This document shows, in pieces, positions 7,089 through 13,938 of a stretch of DNA of 33,959 nt. This DNA comes from a virus. The notes beneath the pieces were generated by a model. It worked only from the letters and a program-made list of their open reading frames with translations, did no database searches and had not been told where the DNA came from. Within the stretch, counting starts at the first letter, position 1. Each line of letters opens with the position of its first letter. The DNA lies in the IMG/VR virus record IMGVR_UViG_3300023296_001263, positions 1 through 33,959 of that record; one strand, 5' to 3'. A program made the position numbers and the translations under genes.

Positions 7089-7510
7089 CCAGTGATTACG
7101 TAGTATCCAGCAATGTTAGCTCGGACAACGATATCATCAGCTTTCATGTTGATCCATGATCCAGCAGTCACAATGATATTCATGCCAGTTAAAACAGCTC
7201 TAGTCTGTTTAGCAATCTCATCCTGATAGATTTCTGAGTGAATCGTGGTATCAGTGGGGCCAATAGTATTCTCGAATATATCTACTACCGCACCGTTGGC
7301 TGCAATCGATCGGTCACCTGAAATTATGATGTCAGTGATAACGAAGCGATGCCCTGTTAAAGGCGGAACCACGTTCACTGCTACATTGTTACCAGCATTC
7401 TGCACAAAGTAAAACTTTGAGTATTCAATAGGGGCAGTAATGAGCTGCCCTCTAATGGTTACACCGGCTATGTTATTTTTTACGCCGCCTTTTATTTTGG
7501 TATAAATCAT
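7085..7510 (-). CDS. Beta-rich hypothetical protein, possible virion component (141 aa)
   Basis: The 141-aa protein consists almost wholly of predicted strands (NNIAGVTIRGQLITAPIEYS, TGHRFVITDIIISGDRS, ANIAGYYVITG). There is no signal peptide or membrane segment. Its C-terminal pattern ends in a strand-rich GYYVITG, comparable with the GYVRTT end of the upstream neighbour, suggesting related beta-sandwich domains. It is the last gene of the minus-strand accessory operon, nine bases after the 214-aa gene. Head or tail decoration is a reasonable guess from composition, but the gene is outside the morphogenesis block and the function is unknown. Confidence 0.75.
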   Translation of the reverse strand: MIYTKIKGGVKNNIAGVTIRGQLITAPIEYSKFYFVQNAGNNVAVNVVPPLTGHRFVITDIIISGDRSIAANGAVVDIFENTIGPTDTTIHSEIYQDEIAKQTRAVLTGMNIIVTAGSWINMKADDIVVRANIAGYYVITG

Positions 7511-7519
7511 ATTAAAACT

Positions 7520-8164
7520 CTAATGTGGTTCAGCAACAGCAGTTGTCCGTACATATCCAGCAATTGCAAATTGCACTATCTGAGATGAGTTACCAGTTGG
7601 TGGAGTATAATTTATGGCAAGAGAAGAACCTTTGGGCAAAGTTATTGCTCCTAAGCCTACGACTGTGCGTCCCGTATTACTTGCAGACAAAGTTGAAATT
7701 GTAATCAGACCCGTTGACACTATTGGAACCTCGGCAGTCGCACCTTTGTAACAATCGATGGTATAAGTATTTGCAGATCCAAAGTTTTGGTTTGATGCAA
7801 CACTGCTAGTAGGAACAAGCACTGGTGTAGCGTTTGTTATGATTGCGCCAGTAACTGGGTTTCTTAAAATATCAAATTTACAATTAACTGCTGAGCTGGC
7901 TGCTCCAGTCGAGTTGCCTAGATTATAGATCAGAGCTGTAATTACAAAATCGCAGGTCTCATGGTTTTTAATGTAGAGCACTGAGGTTTCAGTTGCATCG
8001 GTTAAAGTGATGTCACCAGTGTTTATGTTCACTTTGGTTGCAACACCAGTGTCAGCTGAATGCTCTGATTCACTCTGAGTAATTGCTGTGGTAGATAAAT
8101 TTTGGTTTACGTCTACTCTTGCAACGTCGCCGGTGATACCATTTTTTATCGAAAATTCTGCTAT
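7520..8164 (-). CDS. Beta-rich hypothetical protein with apparent ATA start (214 aa)
   Basis: The open frame extends well upstream of the first ATG/GTG/TTG. The only canonical start (GTG at 8032) has no Shine-Dalgarno, whereas the reading frame back to a stop at 8180-8182 encodes a sensible N-terminus (IAEFSIKNGITGDVARVDVN). Between that stop and position 8164 there is no ATG, GTG or TTG. ATA at 8164-8162 lies seven bases after AGGA and one base after the previous gene's TAA, ideal for coupled translation. The protein is beta-rich and Ser/Thr-rich with no recognised family; a virion or surface role is possible. Confidence 0.72.
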   Translation of the reverse strand: MAEFSIKNGITGDVARVDVNQNLSTTAITQSESEHSADTGVATKVNINTGDITLTDATETSVLYIKNHETCDFVITALIYNLGNSTGAASSAVNCKFDILRNPVTGAIITNATPVLVPTSSVASNQNFGSANTYTIDCYKGATAEVPIVSTGLITISTLSASNTGRTVVGLGAITLPKGSSLAINYTPPTGNSSQIVQFAIAGYVRTTAVAEPH

Positions 8165-8165
8165 T

Positions 8166-8405
8166 TTAGGTTCCTGTAATTAGTTCTAACTGAAGTAGTA
8201 TTTTATTTAGAAGATCGTTAGTGCATCTAATCTGATCTGCAACGATTACATCGTTTGCCATTATCCTACCAAATTTATCTATGGCAAGGGCAGTACCATC
8301 TGCATTTGTTATAGAATCAGGACCGATTCGCAGGGCAGTTTTTCCTTTGGCGTCTTCGATGAATTTATCGTATTCCCGGTCGCCTCGGTTGGTTGACATA
8401 CCCAT
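8166..8405 (-). CDS. Hypothetical protein (79 aa)
   Basis: The 79-aa protein is of unrecognised family. The N-terminal half is charged (GDREYDKFIEDAKGK), the middle has the short-strand pattern GPDSITNADGTALAID common in phage fibre and baseplate proteins, and the end is a Leu-rich helix (NDLLNKILLQLEL). It has a good Shine-Dalgarno (AGGGAG before ATG 8405). Its stop sits one base before the ATA codon proposed to start the next gene. The three genes 8405-7085 look like one functional unit. Confidence 0.75.
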   Translation of the reverse strand: MGMSTNRGDREYDKFIEDAKGKTALRIGPDSITNADGTALAIDKFGRIMANDVIVADQIRCTNDLLNKILLQLELITGT

Positions 8406-8446
8406 GTGGTTCTCCCTTTTTGTATATTGTATACGAGAGAGGGCAA

Positions 8447-9265
8447 CTAATCTTGTAAAATTATTGGCAGAACTATTCCAGGTGACGTATAATTTGATCC
8501 CCTATGTCTTACACAGGCTCTAACGTAATATACTATCCCTGAATAATCATAAGAATACGGGACATATAGGGTAGTACTTACCCCTAAATGTATGGTGGAT
8601 GCATAAGAGCATGCGGGTGGTTCAGGATCCAGCGACATTTCTAAAAATATATTGAATCCGTCAAATGAACTCAGTTTGGTTCCAGAGCCGTCTATAATAG
8701 TTGCTGAGGCGCTAACGAATTGAGGGCCAATTAAAGTATTTAGGGTTAACTCTGAAACTTCTATTGTATCTATTGCGTCGTTTATAGTTGTAAAGTTTTT
8801 TCGAATACCGTCGGTGAAAGTATTATCTTCAATATTATAGGCACAAACTTTAACCTTGTATTCAGTTCCTGGATCTAGATCCATCTTGATGATAAAATCA
8901 GTACCAGAATTCGCAAGATATTCTACATCGTCTTTATCGCACTTAATTACAAAATTTGATTCACTGACTTTTACTATATGAATTGCAGGGAGCCACTCGG
9001 TAGCTACAAGATCTGCTGCGGGCTTATTCCAAACGATATCAAATGTAACCTCGGCACCGTATCCAAGTATCAGATCATCCTGGGTTATGGTAAAAGATTC
9101 AATGTCAGCATCGTCCAGTGTTATCTCTTGGCTTATTATCTCTTCGGTTATTACCTCACCACTTACTATTTCTTCAGTTGCCACCTCATCGCTCAGGCCA
9201 CCGTCGCCGCAGCTCAGGCTGAAAAATGGGTAGATAAAAAAGCAGATAAACATATAGATTCTCAT
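8447..9265 (-). CDS. Secreted lipoprotein with FN3-like beta domains (272 aa)
   Basis: A signal peptide (MRIYMFICFFIYPFF) ends in SLSC, a slightly unusual lipobox. The mature N-terminus is an acidic linker with a repeated TEEI-S-E motif, then one or two domains with fibronectin type III-like strands (DLDPGTEYKVKVCAYN is the clearest). I chose ATG 9265 over 9313 because it places the signal peptide at the N-terminus and has AGGAAAGAGA upstream. A lipoprotein made by the phage would sit in the host envelope, where superinfection exclusion or receptor masking is the usual role. It could instead be a moron expressed outside lysis. Function unproven. Confidence 0.75.
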   Translation of the reverse strand: MRIYMFICFFIYPFFSLSCGDGGLSDEVATEEIVSGEVITEEIISQEITLDDADIESFTITQDDLILGYGAEVTFDIVWNKPAADLVATEWLPAIHIVKVSESNFVIKCDKDDVEYLANSGTDFIIKMDLDPGTEYKVKVCAYNIEDNTFTDGIRKNFTTINDAIDTIEVSELTLNTLIGPQFVSASATIIDGSGTKLSSFDGFNIFLEMSLDPEPPACSYASTIHLGVSTTLYVPYSYDYSGIVYYVRACVRHRGSNYTSPGIVLPIILQD

Positions 9266-9279
9266 GATAGTTCTCTTTC

Positions 9280-9444
9280 CTATTCGGGTTCTTCTCCGAT
9301 CCACTGAGTCCATATGACTCTAAACAGCTGGGATTTACTAATTCCCAATGCTTTCGCTACGTTAGTGAATTTCTTGCTATCCTTCTCACTCAGCGAGAAT
9401 GACATAATCTTTATTGGGCGGTCCTCAGGCAGTCTTTTAGCCAT
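9280..9444 (-). CDS. Small ribbon-helix-helix-like DNA-binding protein (54 aa)
   Basis: This short gene reads MAKRLPEDRPIKIMSFSLSE, then a helix KDSKKFTNVAKALG, a turn, and a second helix SKSQLFRVIWTQWI. That is the strand-helix-helix plan of Arc/CopG-type regulators; KIMSFSL would be the DNA-contacting ribbon. Its 5' end overlaps the previous gene by 34 bases and its stop lies 14 bases before the lipoprotein start. A regulator of this accessory operon is the obvious reading. Confidence 0.7.
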   Translation of the reverse strand: MAKRLPEDRPIKIMSFSLSEKDSKKFTNVAKALGISKSQLFRVIWTQWIGEEPE

Positions 9445-9662
9445 ATCTTATGTTGTCCTTGTGGTTCAGATTCGTTGTTGGTCATCCTGAAATATCGTTC
9501 TATTAGCCGATCATCGACTCCCATCTCTAGTAAACAGTGGGCCATGTTAACGATCACCTCATGTTTTACACGAGTATCTTCGATGTTTAGTTCTTCCATG
9601 TTCAGCTTAAGAGACACCATTGATTCGCAGATTCTAGCGATTGTGAAATGTTTCTGGTTCAT
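9411..9662 (-). CDS. Hypothetical protein, first gene of minus-strand accessory operon (83 aa)
   Basis: The 83-aa helical, charged protein has no recognised family (helices around FTIARICESMVSLKLNMEEL and HEVIVNMAHCLLEMG). It begins after a purine-rich GGGGAAAG leader and faces the small terminase across 118 bases. It overlaps the 54-aa ribbon-helix-helix gene, which suggests the two act together. Function unknown. Confidence 0.7.
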   Translation of the reverse strand: MNQKHFTIARICESMVSLKLNMEELNIEDTRVKHEVIVNMAHCLLEMGVDDRLIERYFRMTNNESEPQGQHKIWLKDCLRTAQ

Positions 9663-9780
9663 TTTCTTTCCCCTTTTGTTAGTATATATATTAACGGCAC
9701 TTTATTAACTATTTTGTACATAACTTTCTAAACTCCTGTAATATTGGGGTAATCTGAAGGCTATTTTATTAACATTCGAG
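9663..9780. promoter_or_regulatory. Divergent intergenic region with candidate late promoter
   Basis: This AT-rich gap lies between the minus-strand accessory block and the plus-strand packaging and structural genes. On the plus strand TTGTAC (9714-9719), a 17-base spacer and TGTAAT (9737-9742) make a moderate sigma-70 candidate that would read into the small terminase and the whole late region. The TA-rich run near 9680-9692 could serve the minus strand. Assignment is by pattern only. Confidence 0.4.
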
Positions 9781-10257
9781 GTGATTTTGAAGCGAGGCAG
9801 GCCAACTCATTACAAGCCTGAATATTGTGAGGCACTAATTGAGCACATGGCTGAAGGCAAGAGCTTTGAGTCATTTGGCGCTGATATCGATTGTCATCGG
9901 CAAACTCTCTATGATTGGTGTAATAAGCACGCCGATTTTGCTTACGCTAAAAAAGTAGGCAGCGAGAAGTCCTGGAAATGGTGGGAGAAATTGGTAATTG
10001 ACCAAGCCACCGGCAAAATTGATGGCAATGCGACGATGATTATCTTCGCTTTAAAGAATAGGTTCGGATGGCATGACAAGCAAGAGGTTCAGCATACTCA
10101 TCAGTTAAAACCTTCGATTATCGAGTCATTAGATGGTAGACAGACCATACTAGACATGTCGACGGAACAAAACCTTGAGGGGCTAAAACCCATGAAACTC
10201 GGTGGTAAGAAGGAAAAGAAGGTGAAAGATGAAGACGGACCTAAAAAAAGTAAATGA
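9781..10257 (+). CDS. terS: Terminase small subunit
   Basis: The 158-aa protein begins KRGRPTHYKPEYCEALIEHM and has a helix-turn-helix GADIDCHRQTLYDWCNKH, the pattern of terminase small subunits that recognise the packaging site. A middle helical region (SEKSWKWWEKLVIDQATG, MIIFALKNRFGWHDK) would form the oligomer ring, and the C-terminus is a Lys-rich tail. It would deliver concatemeric DNA to TerL, which lies two kilobases downstream past small genes and neuB-like. The start is either GTG 9781 or TTG 9787; GAGG ends six bases before the TTG, favouring 9787. Confidence 0.85.
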   Translation: MILKRGRPTHYKPEYCEALIEHMAEGKSFESFGADIDCHRQTLYDWCNKHADFAYAKKVGSEKSWKWWEKLVIDQATGKIDGNATMIIFALKNRFGWHDKQEVQHTHQLKPSIIESLDGRQTILDMSTEQNLEGLKPMKLGGKKEKKVKDEDGPKKSK

Positions 10258-10510
10258 GCTGCTGGGTGGATTCATTGATGAGTTTCTGGATTTGATTGGC
10301 CCTGAGCCTGATAGTGATGATCGAGAGGCTCTTATAGTCACTTCTATGGCTGAGTTGTTGTCGATAGTACCGCCGCAGTCGTATCAGCTTATTGTGAATA
10401 CAGCTATTAGAGTGCGCAAGGATAAAGTGGCTCAAGTTAACGCGAATTTCGCTATCAATGACGCGATTGACGAAGCTTTGAAAGGTGGTTCAGATGTTCA
10501 AGAAGACTGA
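10229..10510 (+). CDS. Hypothetical acidic protein (93 aa)
   Basis: The 93-aa, mostly helical, acidic protein has no recognised family. The N-terminal LGGFIDEFLDLIGPEPDSDD and the middle PPQSYQLIVNTAIRVRKDKV suggest a helical bundle. It overlaps the end of the small terminase by 29 bases and the next gene by 17, so it is translationally coupled into the packaging operon. Function unknown; a packaging or head accessory role is suggested only by position. Confidence 0.75.
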   Translation: MKTDLKKVNELLGGFIDEFLDLIGPEPDSDDREALIVTSMAELLSIVPPQSYQLIVNTAIRVRKDKVAQVNANFAINDAIDEALKGGSDVQED

Positions 10511-10676
10511 TAAAATATGTAAGAACTGTGTGTGGTCTGAGTTCGGCGCTATTGAAGACCACCGAAAGTGTAAGTACTTGCCGCCAGTACCGGTGGTTCG
10601 CACAGGAGGTAAGATCAGCTCTATCTGGCCTCTGGTTCATGTATGTGATTACTGCTCGAAGTGGGAGAAGAAATGA
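10494..10676 (+). CDS. Small zinc-binding protein, CxxC pairs (60 aa)
   Basis: The protein has CKNC near the N-terminus, a lone Cys in HRKCKYLPP and a CDYC pair near the C-terminus, so it very likely binds a metal, most probably zinc. No family is recognised. AAAGG ten bases upstream supports ATG 10494 over GTG 10485. Its stop overlaps the next gene in an ATGA. Confidence 0.7.
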   Translation: MFKKTDKICKNCVWSEFGAIEDHRKCKYLPPVPVVRTGGKISSIWPLVHVCDYCSKWEKK

Positions 10677-10774
10677 GCCTTTGGATGAATGTAAATGCAG
10701 CTATGTGGTTAGAGCTAGCGATTTTTACTGTAGGCTGCGTGGTAACGATTATCATATTTAAGAAGTGGTTGTAG
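10673..10774 (+). CDS. Single-span membrane microprotein (33 aa)
   Basis: This 33-residue gene starts in an ATGA overlap with the previous stop. It reads MSLWMNVNAAMWLEL, then a transmembrane stretch AIFTVGCVVTIIIF, and ends KKWL, so the N-terminus is outside by the positive-inside rule. It is one of three tiny membrane proteins in 700 bases. Coupling by overlap and the clean hydrophobic segment support a real gene. Function unknown. Confidence 0.6.
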   Translation: MSLWMNVNAAMWLELAIFTVGCVVTIIIFKKWL

Positions 10775-10794
10775 CCATGTGTGGTGGATCAGTG

Positions 10795-10968
10795 ATGAAA
10801 TATTTAATAATTTTAGGTTTGTTCTGTTATTCAGTAGCGATTTTCTGTTATTTTGTTAGCGAATACAATAGTACAAACAATGATTTTTATCAAAAGCTTA
10901 TTTGTTCGATAGGGTTCATGTTAGGAATAGCAATTGGAGTGTTAAGTTTATGTCTGGTGAGACGGTAA
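10795..10968 (+). CDS. Two-span membrane protein (57 aa), holin-like in layout
   Basis: The protein has two hydrophobic segments (YLIILGLFCYSVAIFCYFV and LICSIGFMLGIAIGVLSLCLV) joined by a short polar loop with EYNSTNNDFYQ and ending RR. This is a hairpin topology with both ends inside, as in class II holins, though it lies far from the endolysin. ATG 10795 follows GGTGGA at a good distance; GTG 10765 and ATG 10777 are alternative upstream starts. Function unproven. Confidence 0.65.
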   Translation: MKYLIILGLFCYSVAIFCYFVSEYNSTNNDFYQKLICSIGFMLGIAIGVLSLCLVRR

Positions 10969-11291
10969 AACCGAAAGGGTTGATGTTAGGCGGAGGAATG
11001 GACTGGGGTATATTAAACCAGGATGTCTATTCACTTGGCGAAGCTAATGCCCAGCGCAAAAAGATACTGAAGTTTTGCCAAAGCAAGACCTGTATGCAAG
11101 GTGTTAGTCATACGACGAGACTCAGGTACGTGCATGGTTTACCAGGCAGAGCTATTGAGATTAATACTCTGAGTGATATGTGTCCTAAGTGTGAGTACGC
11201 TTTATTCCATAGTAGTAAGTACTCAGATCAGTACAGATTGGATGATATGGAACAGCAAGAATTGGCGAGGTCGGCAAATGATGTTAGATAG
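10950..11291 (+). CDS. Hypothetical protein with cysteine pairs (113 aa)
   Basis: The N-terminus is glycine-rich (GLMLGGGMDWGIL). Later segments contain CQSKTCMQG and MCPKCEY, which look like split zinc ligands. No family is recognised. The start at ATG 10950 is favoured because GGAG lies about nine bases upstream and because an earlier start at 10902 would overlap the membrane protein. It overlaps the two-span protein by 19 bases and the following membrane microprotein by 14 bases. Confidence 0.68.
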   Translation: MSGETVKPKGLMLGGGMDWGILNQDVYSLGEANAQRKKILKFCQSKTCMQGVSHTTRLRYVHGLPGRAIEINTLSDMCPKCEYALFHSSKYSDQYRLDDMEQQELARSANDVR

Positions 11292-11358
11292 CTGGGGCCC
11301 AGTGTTTTGTTGCTTGGTATTCTGTGTGTTCATTTTATATTTAGTTTGGGAGAAGTAG
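11278..11358 (+). CDS. Single-span membrane microprotein (26 aa)
   Basis: The 26-residue peptide begins MMLDSWGP, continues as a 16-residue hydrophobic, Cys- and Val-rich span (VFCCLVFCVFILYLVW) and ends EK. GAGG seven bases before ATG 11278 supports translation, and it ends immediately before the neuB-like ATG. It may be a membrane regulator or may mainly couple translation to the synthase gene. Small size keeps the call tentative. Confidence 0.55.
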   Translation: MMLDSWGPVFCCLVFCVFILYLVWEK

Positions 11359-12327
11359 ATGACTTATATTATAGCTGAGGTTGGCTCAAACTTCAGGACT
11401 TTTGAAAACTGCGTAGAGTGTATTGAATTAGCTGCTGAGTGCGGCGCTGATGCTGTGAAGTTCCAGAAATATGACGATGTATCTTTGTATGGTTTTGATG
11501 CTGGCAAAGATATGGCTCAGTACTCCATTGATGGTGATTGGATACCAGAGTTATCAGCCCATGCGAAAGATCTGCAGATAGATTTCGGAGTGACGTTCTT
11601 TAACTGTGAAGATGTAGACAAGTATGGTGAGTACGTAGATTTCTTTAAGATCGCTAGCAGTGATATGAATGATCATGAATTGTTTATGGCTATAAAAAAG
11701 AAAAGAACTAGTTTGAAGAAAGTATATATCTCAACTGGTGGTCACACTCTCCTTGAAATAGGTAACAGATATCACATTATCAAAAGTCATCTTAGCGATA
11801 ATGAGTTCGATTTTATGTATTGCGACTCATCGTATCCAGCAGAATCAATTGATAGCAAAAAGGTTTTTGATCTATTCAGGATGATTAGTCAAGAGCCATG
11901 CATCAGTGATCACACTGTAGGGATAGCCAAGATATGTTTATCGAATGAGATGTTTAAGTACAACGTGGTTGAGAAGCATGTGAACTTGCTTGATATTAGA
12001 AGACGACCGGACAGTGGTGAGTTTGCAATTAGCTATAACATCTTCGCTGACATGGTGAAGAAGATTAAGATGACTACAGCTAAGCCGCTTGAGAAGACTG
12101 AAGACTCAGTTCTGAAGTCAGAGGAATCAATGAGGTTATTGCACAATCGTCGTTTAGTAGCTATAAAGAAGATAGCAAAAGACGACATATTAAAAATTGG
12201 AGATAACTTTGGTTATTTTCGCGGTTTGGCTCCAGAAAAGGATTATCTGGAATTCCATCACATAGATGTGATTAACGGCACGGAAGCTACGAGAGACTAT
12301 GGACCCGGGAACTCAATTACGATTTAA
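11359..12327 (+). CDS. neuB: NeuB/PseI-type nonulosonic acid synthase
   Basis: The 322-aa TIM-barrel synthase would condense phosphoenolpyruvate with a six-carbon amino sugar to give a nine-carbon nonulosonic acid (sialic, legionaminic or pseudaminic type). Family signatures are ADAVKFQ (30-36), FKIASSD, STGG, SDHTVG, VEKH, and RRPDSGEFAIS. A C-terminal SAF (antifreeze-like) domain contains RRLVAIKKIAKDDILKIGD followed by FRGL. Length is slightly under the usual 335-350. It lies alone between small packaging-region genes and terL (29-base overlap), 16 kb from the other sugar genes, so it is late-expressed. Sub-specificity (NeuB, LegI or PseI) cannot be decided by eye. Confidence 0.9.
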   Translation: MTYIIAEVGSNFRTFENCVECIELAAECGADAVKFQKYDDVSLYGFDAGKDMAQYSIDGDWIPELSAHAKDLQIDFGVTFFNCEDVDKYGEYVDFFKIASSDMNDHELFMAIKKKRTSLKKVYISTGGHTLLEIGNRYHIIKSHLSDNEFDFMYCDSSYPAESIDSKKVFDLFRMISQEPCISDHTVGIAKICLSNEMFKYNVVEKHVNLLDIRRRPDSGEFAISYNIFADMVKKIKMTTAKPLEKTEDSVLKSEESMRLLHNRRLVAIKKIAKDDILKIGDNFGYFRGLAPEKDYLEFHHIDVINGTEATRDYGPGNSITI

Positions 12328-13621
12328 GCCACATTCTTTAAAGCAGCAGGCTTGTCTGTTCTCTGAAAAGAGAATGATAATCTTAGCGTGCGGTATTCAG
12401 TTTGGTAAGACGTCGGTGGGTGCTTGGAGAACTAAGCTTTACATGCATAGGTTCTCTGATCCAAGCGATAGTTTCATCATAACCGCACCTAGTTATAAGA
12501 TTATGCAGCAGGCTACGTTGCCAGCTTTCTTGAGTATCATGGAGGGTTGTGGCGAATACAAAAAAGGCGACCAGATGTTTGAGATGCATGGTGGTGGCAA
12601 ATGCTTTATGCGTACCTCAACCGATCCAAACTCAGTAGTTGGTATCACTAACGTTCGTCATATCTGGGGCGATGAGGCTGGTATCTATCCACTGTACTTC
12701 CACCAGAATTTACAAGCACGATCGTCATTCAAAGAATGTCCGATTATATATACAACCTCACCGTATTCATTGAACTGGATCTATGCTGACTACATACGTA
12801 AGCGGCAGAAAGATCCGAATTGTTTAGAACATCTAGAGCTGATACAGGCTAGGTCTGATGAGAACCCATACTTCCCTAAAAAAGAGTACGAGCAAAAGCG
12901 TGCTACAATGGACCCAAGACAATTCAACATGATCTACGGTGGAGAGTTTCATAAACTTGAAGGCCTTGTATACGACATTTACGATCAGGATCTACATAGT
13001 ATCGAAGCTGTTCCTGATGACGCTCAGCCTTATTATGTTTCTGGCGTGGATTGGGGTTACACGAACCCGGCGGTTATTCTAACTTTTGGTGTCTGTAGAA
13101 AATACGGTGTATTCCTTGTCAATGAGTTCTACGCAACCAGTAAGACTATCGGTGAGATGGTTGAAGCTGCTAGGCGTATCAAGAGGTTATTCGATGTTCA
13201 AAGATTCTTATGCGATCCAAGTAGCCCGGCGAATATTGTTGAGTTCAACAAAGCAGGGCTTACAGCTATTAAAGCTAATAACGATATCCGTTCTGGTATC
13301 GATGCTCTTTACGAGCTGATGAGCATGAACATGTTCGCGGTGGTTGGTGACTGCGCCCCGAACTTTACCGATGAAGTCAGCATCTACCACTATCCACAAG
13401 ACAACAACATCAAGCCAGATCAAGATATTAAGGATCGGCTACCAGTGAAGCAGCATGATCACGCAATGGACGCGGCTCGATATGTGGGTCTATATCTGAA
13501 GATGACTAAGATGAATTTGAAGCGAGCACCGACAGTGCCGGGCATGAGTGCCACTGATACCAGGCTGCACGCCTCGGATGAACTACTAAAAAGACAACTA
13601 CAAGAGGAATACGACTGGTGA
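12299..13621 (+). CDS. terL: Terminase large subunit
   Basis: The 440-aa packaging motor has an ATPase domain with Walker A-like ACGIQFGKTS (30-39) and Walker B VRHIWGDEAG (119-128, catalytic E126). The nuclease domain starts at SGVDWGY (metal Asp) and ends with DHAMDAARY. It translocates DNA into the prohead through the portal and cuts it. It starts inside the neuB-like gene and its stop overlaps the next gene in GTGA. The order TerL, zinc-ribbon, portal, scaffold, coat is normal for short-tailed phages. Confidence 0.95.
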   Translation: MDPGTQLRFKPHSLKQQACLFSEKRMIILACGIQFGKTSVGAWRTKLYMHRFSDPSDSFIITAPSYKIMQQATLPAFLSIMEGCGEYKKGDQMFEMHGGGKCFMRTSTDPNSVVGITNVRHIWGDEAGIYPLYFHQNLQARSSFKECPIIYTTSPYSLNWIYADYIRKRQKDPNCLEHLELIQARSDENPYFPKKEYEQKRATMDPRQFNMIYGGEFHKLEGLVYDIYDQDLHSIEAVPDDAQPYYVSGVDWGYTNPAVILTFGVCRKYGVFLVNEFYATSKTIGEMVEAARRIKRLFDVQRFLCDPSSPANIVEFNKAGLTAIKANNDIRSGIDALYELMSMNMFAVVGDCAPNFTDEVSIYHYPQDNNIKPDQDIKDRLPVKQHDHAMDAARYVGLYLKMTKMNLKRAPTVPGMSATDTRLHASDELLKRQLQEEYDW

Positions 13622-13938
13622 TTTATCCATATGAATGTAACAGCTGTAAGCATGAGTTCGAAGTAACCAAGACAGTGAAGAATATTGACCTTGAGGAAAA
13701 ATGCAGTAAATGCGATAGTATAGCTACAAGATACATTGCATATACTCAGTCGTTTTCGGGTGAGAAAGATTGGAACCAGCTGGAATGGAATCCGGCATTC
13801 GGTAAAGCTTTAACTCCTAGGCAGGCAGCTAAGGAAGCTAAGCGTCAAGGTCTTATAGAGCTTGGTACTGAACCAATCGAGAATATTCATAAGCATCACG
13901 ATGCTGAACTTAAGAAGAAGTTGGAATATAAAATATGA
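13618..13938 (+). CDS. FmdB-like zinc-ribbon protein (106 aa)
   Basis: The N-terminus IYPYECNSCKHEFEV with a second pair CSKCDS about 20 residues later is the FmdB-type zinc ribbon found in small regulatory proteins and often beside phage terminases. The C-terminal half (LTPRQAAKEAKRQGLIELG) is helical and charged, a common ending in phage homologues. The start is GTG 13618 overlapping the terminase stop; its own stop overlaps the portal ATG. Its role in packaging is not known. Confidence 0.8.
   Translation: MIYPYECNSCKHEFEVTKTVKNIDLEEKCSKCDSIATRYIAYTQSFSGEKDWNQLEWNPAFGKALTPRQAAKEAKRQGLIELGTEPIENIHKHHDAELKKKLEYKI

Noticed and set aside
10528-10761. 77-codon plus-strand frame over the small zinc protein
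   Set aside because: It conflicts with the zinc-protein frame and the ATGA-coupled 33-aa membrane gene, which have better signals.
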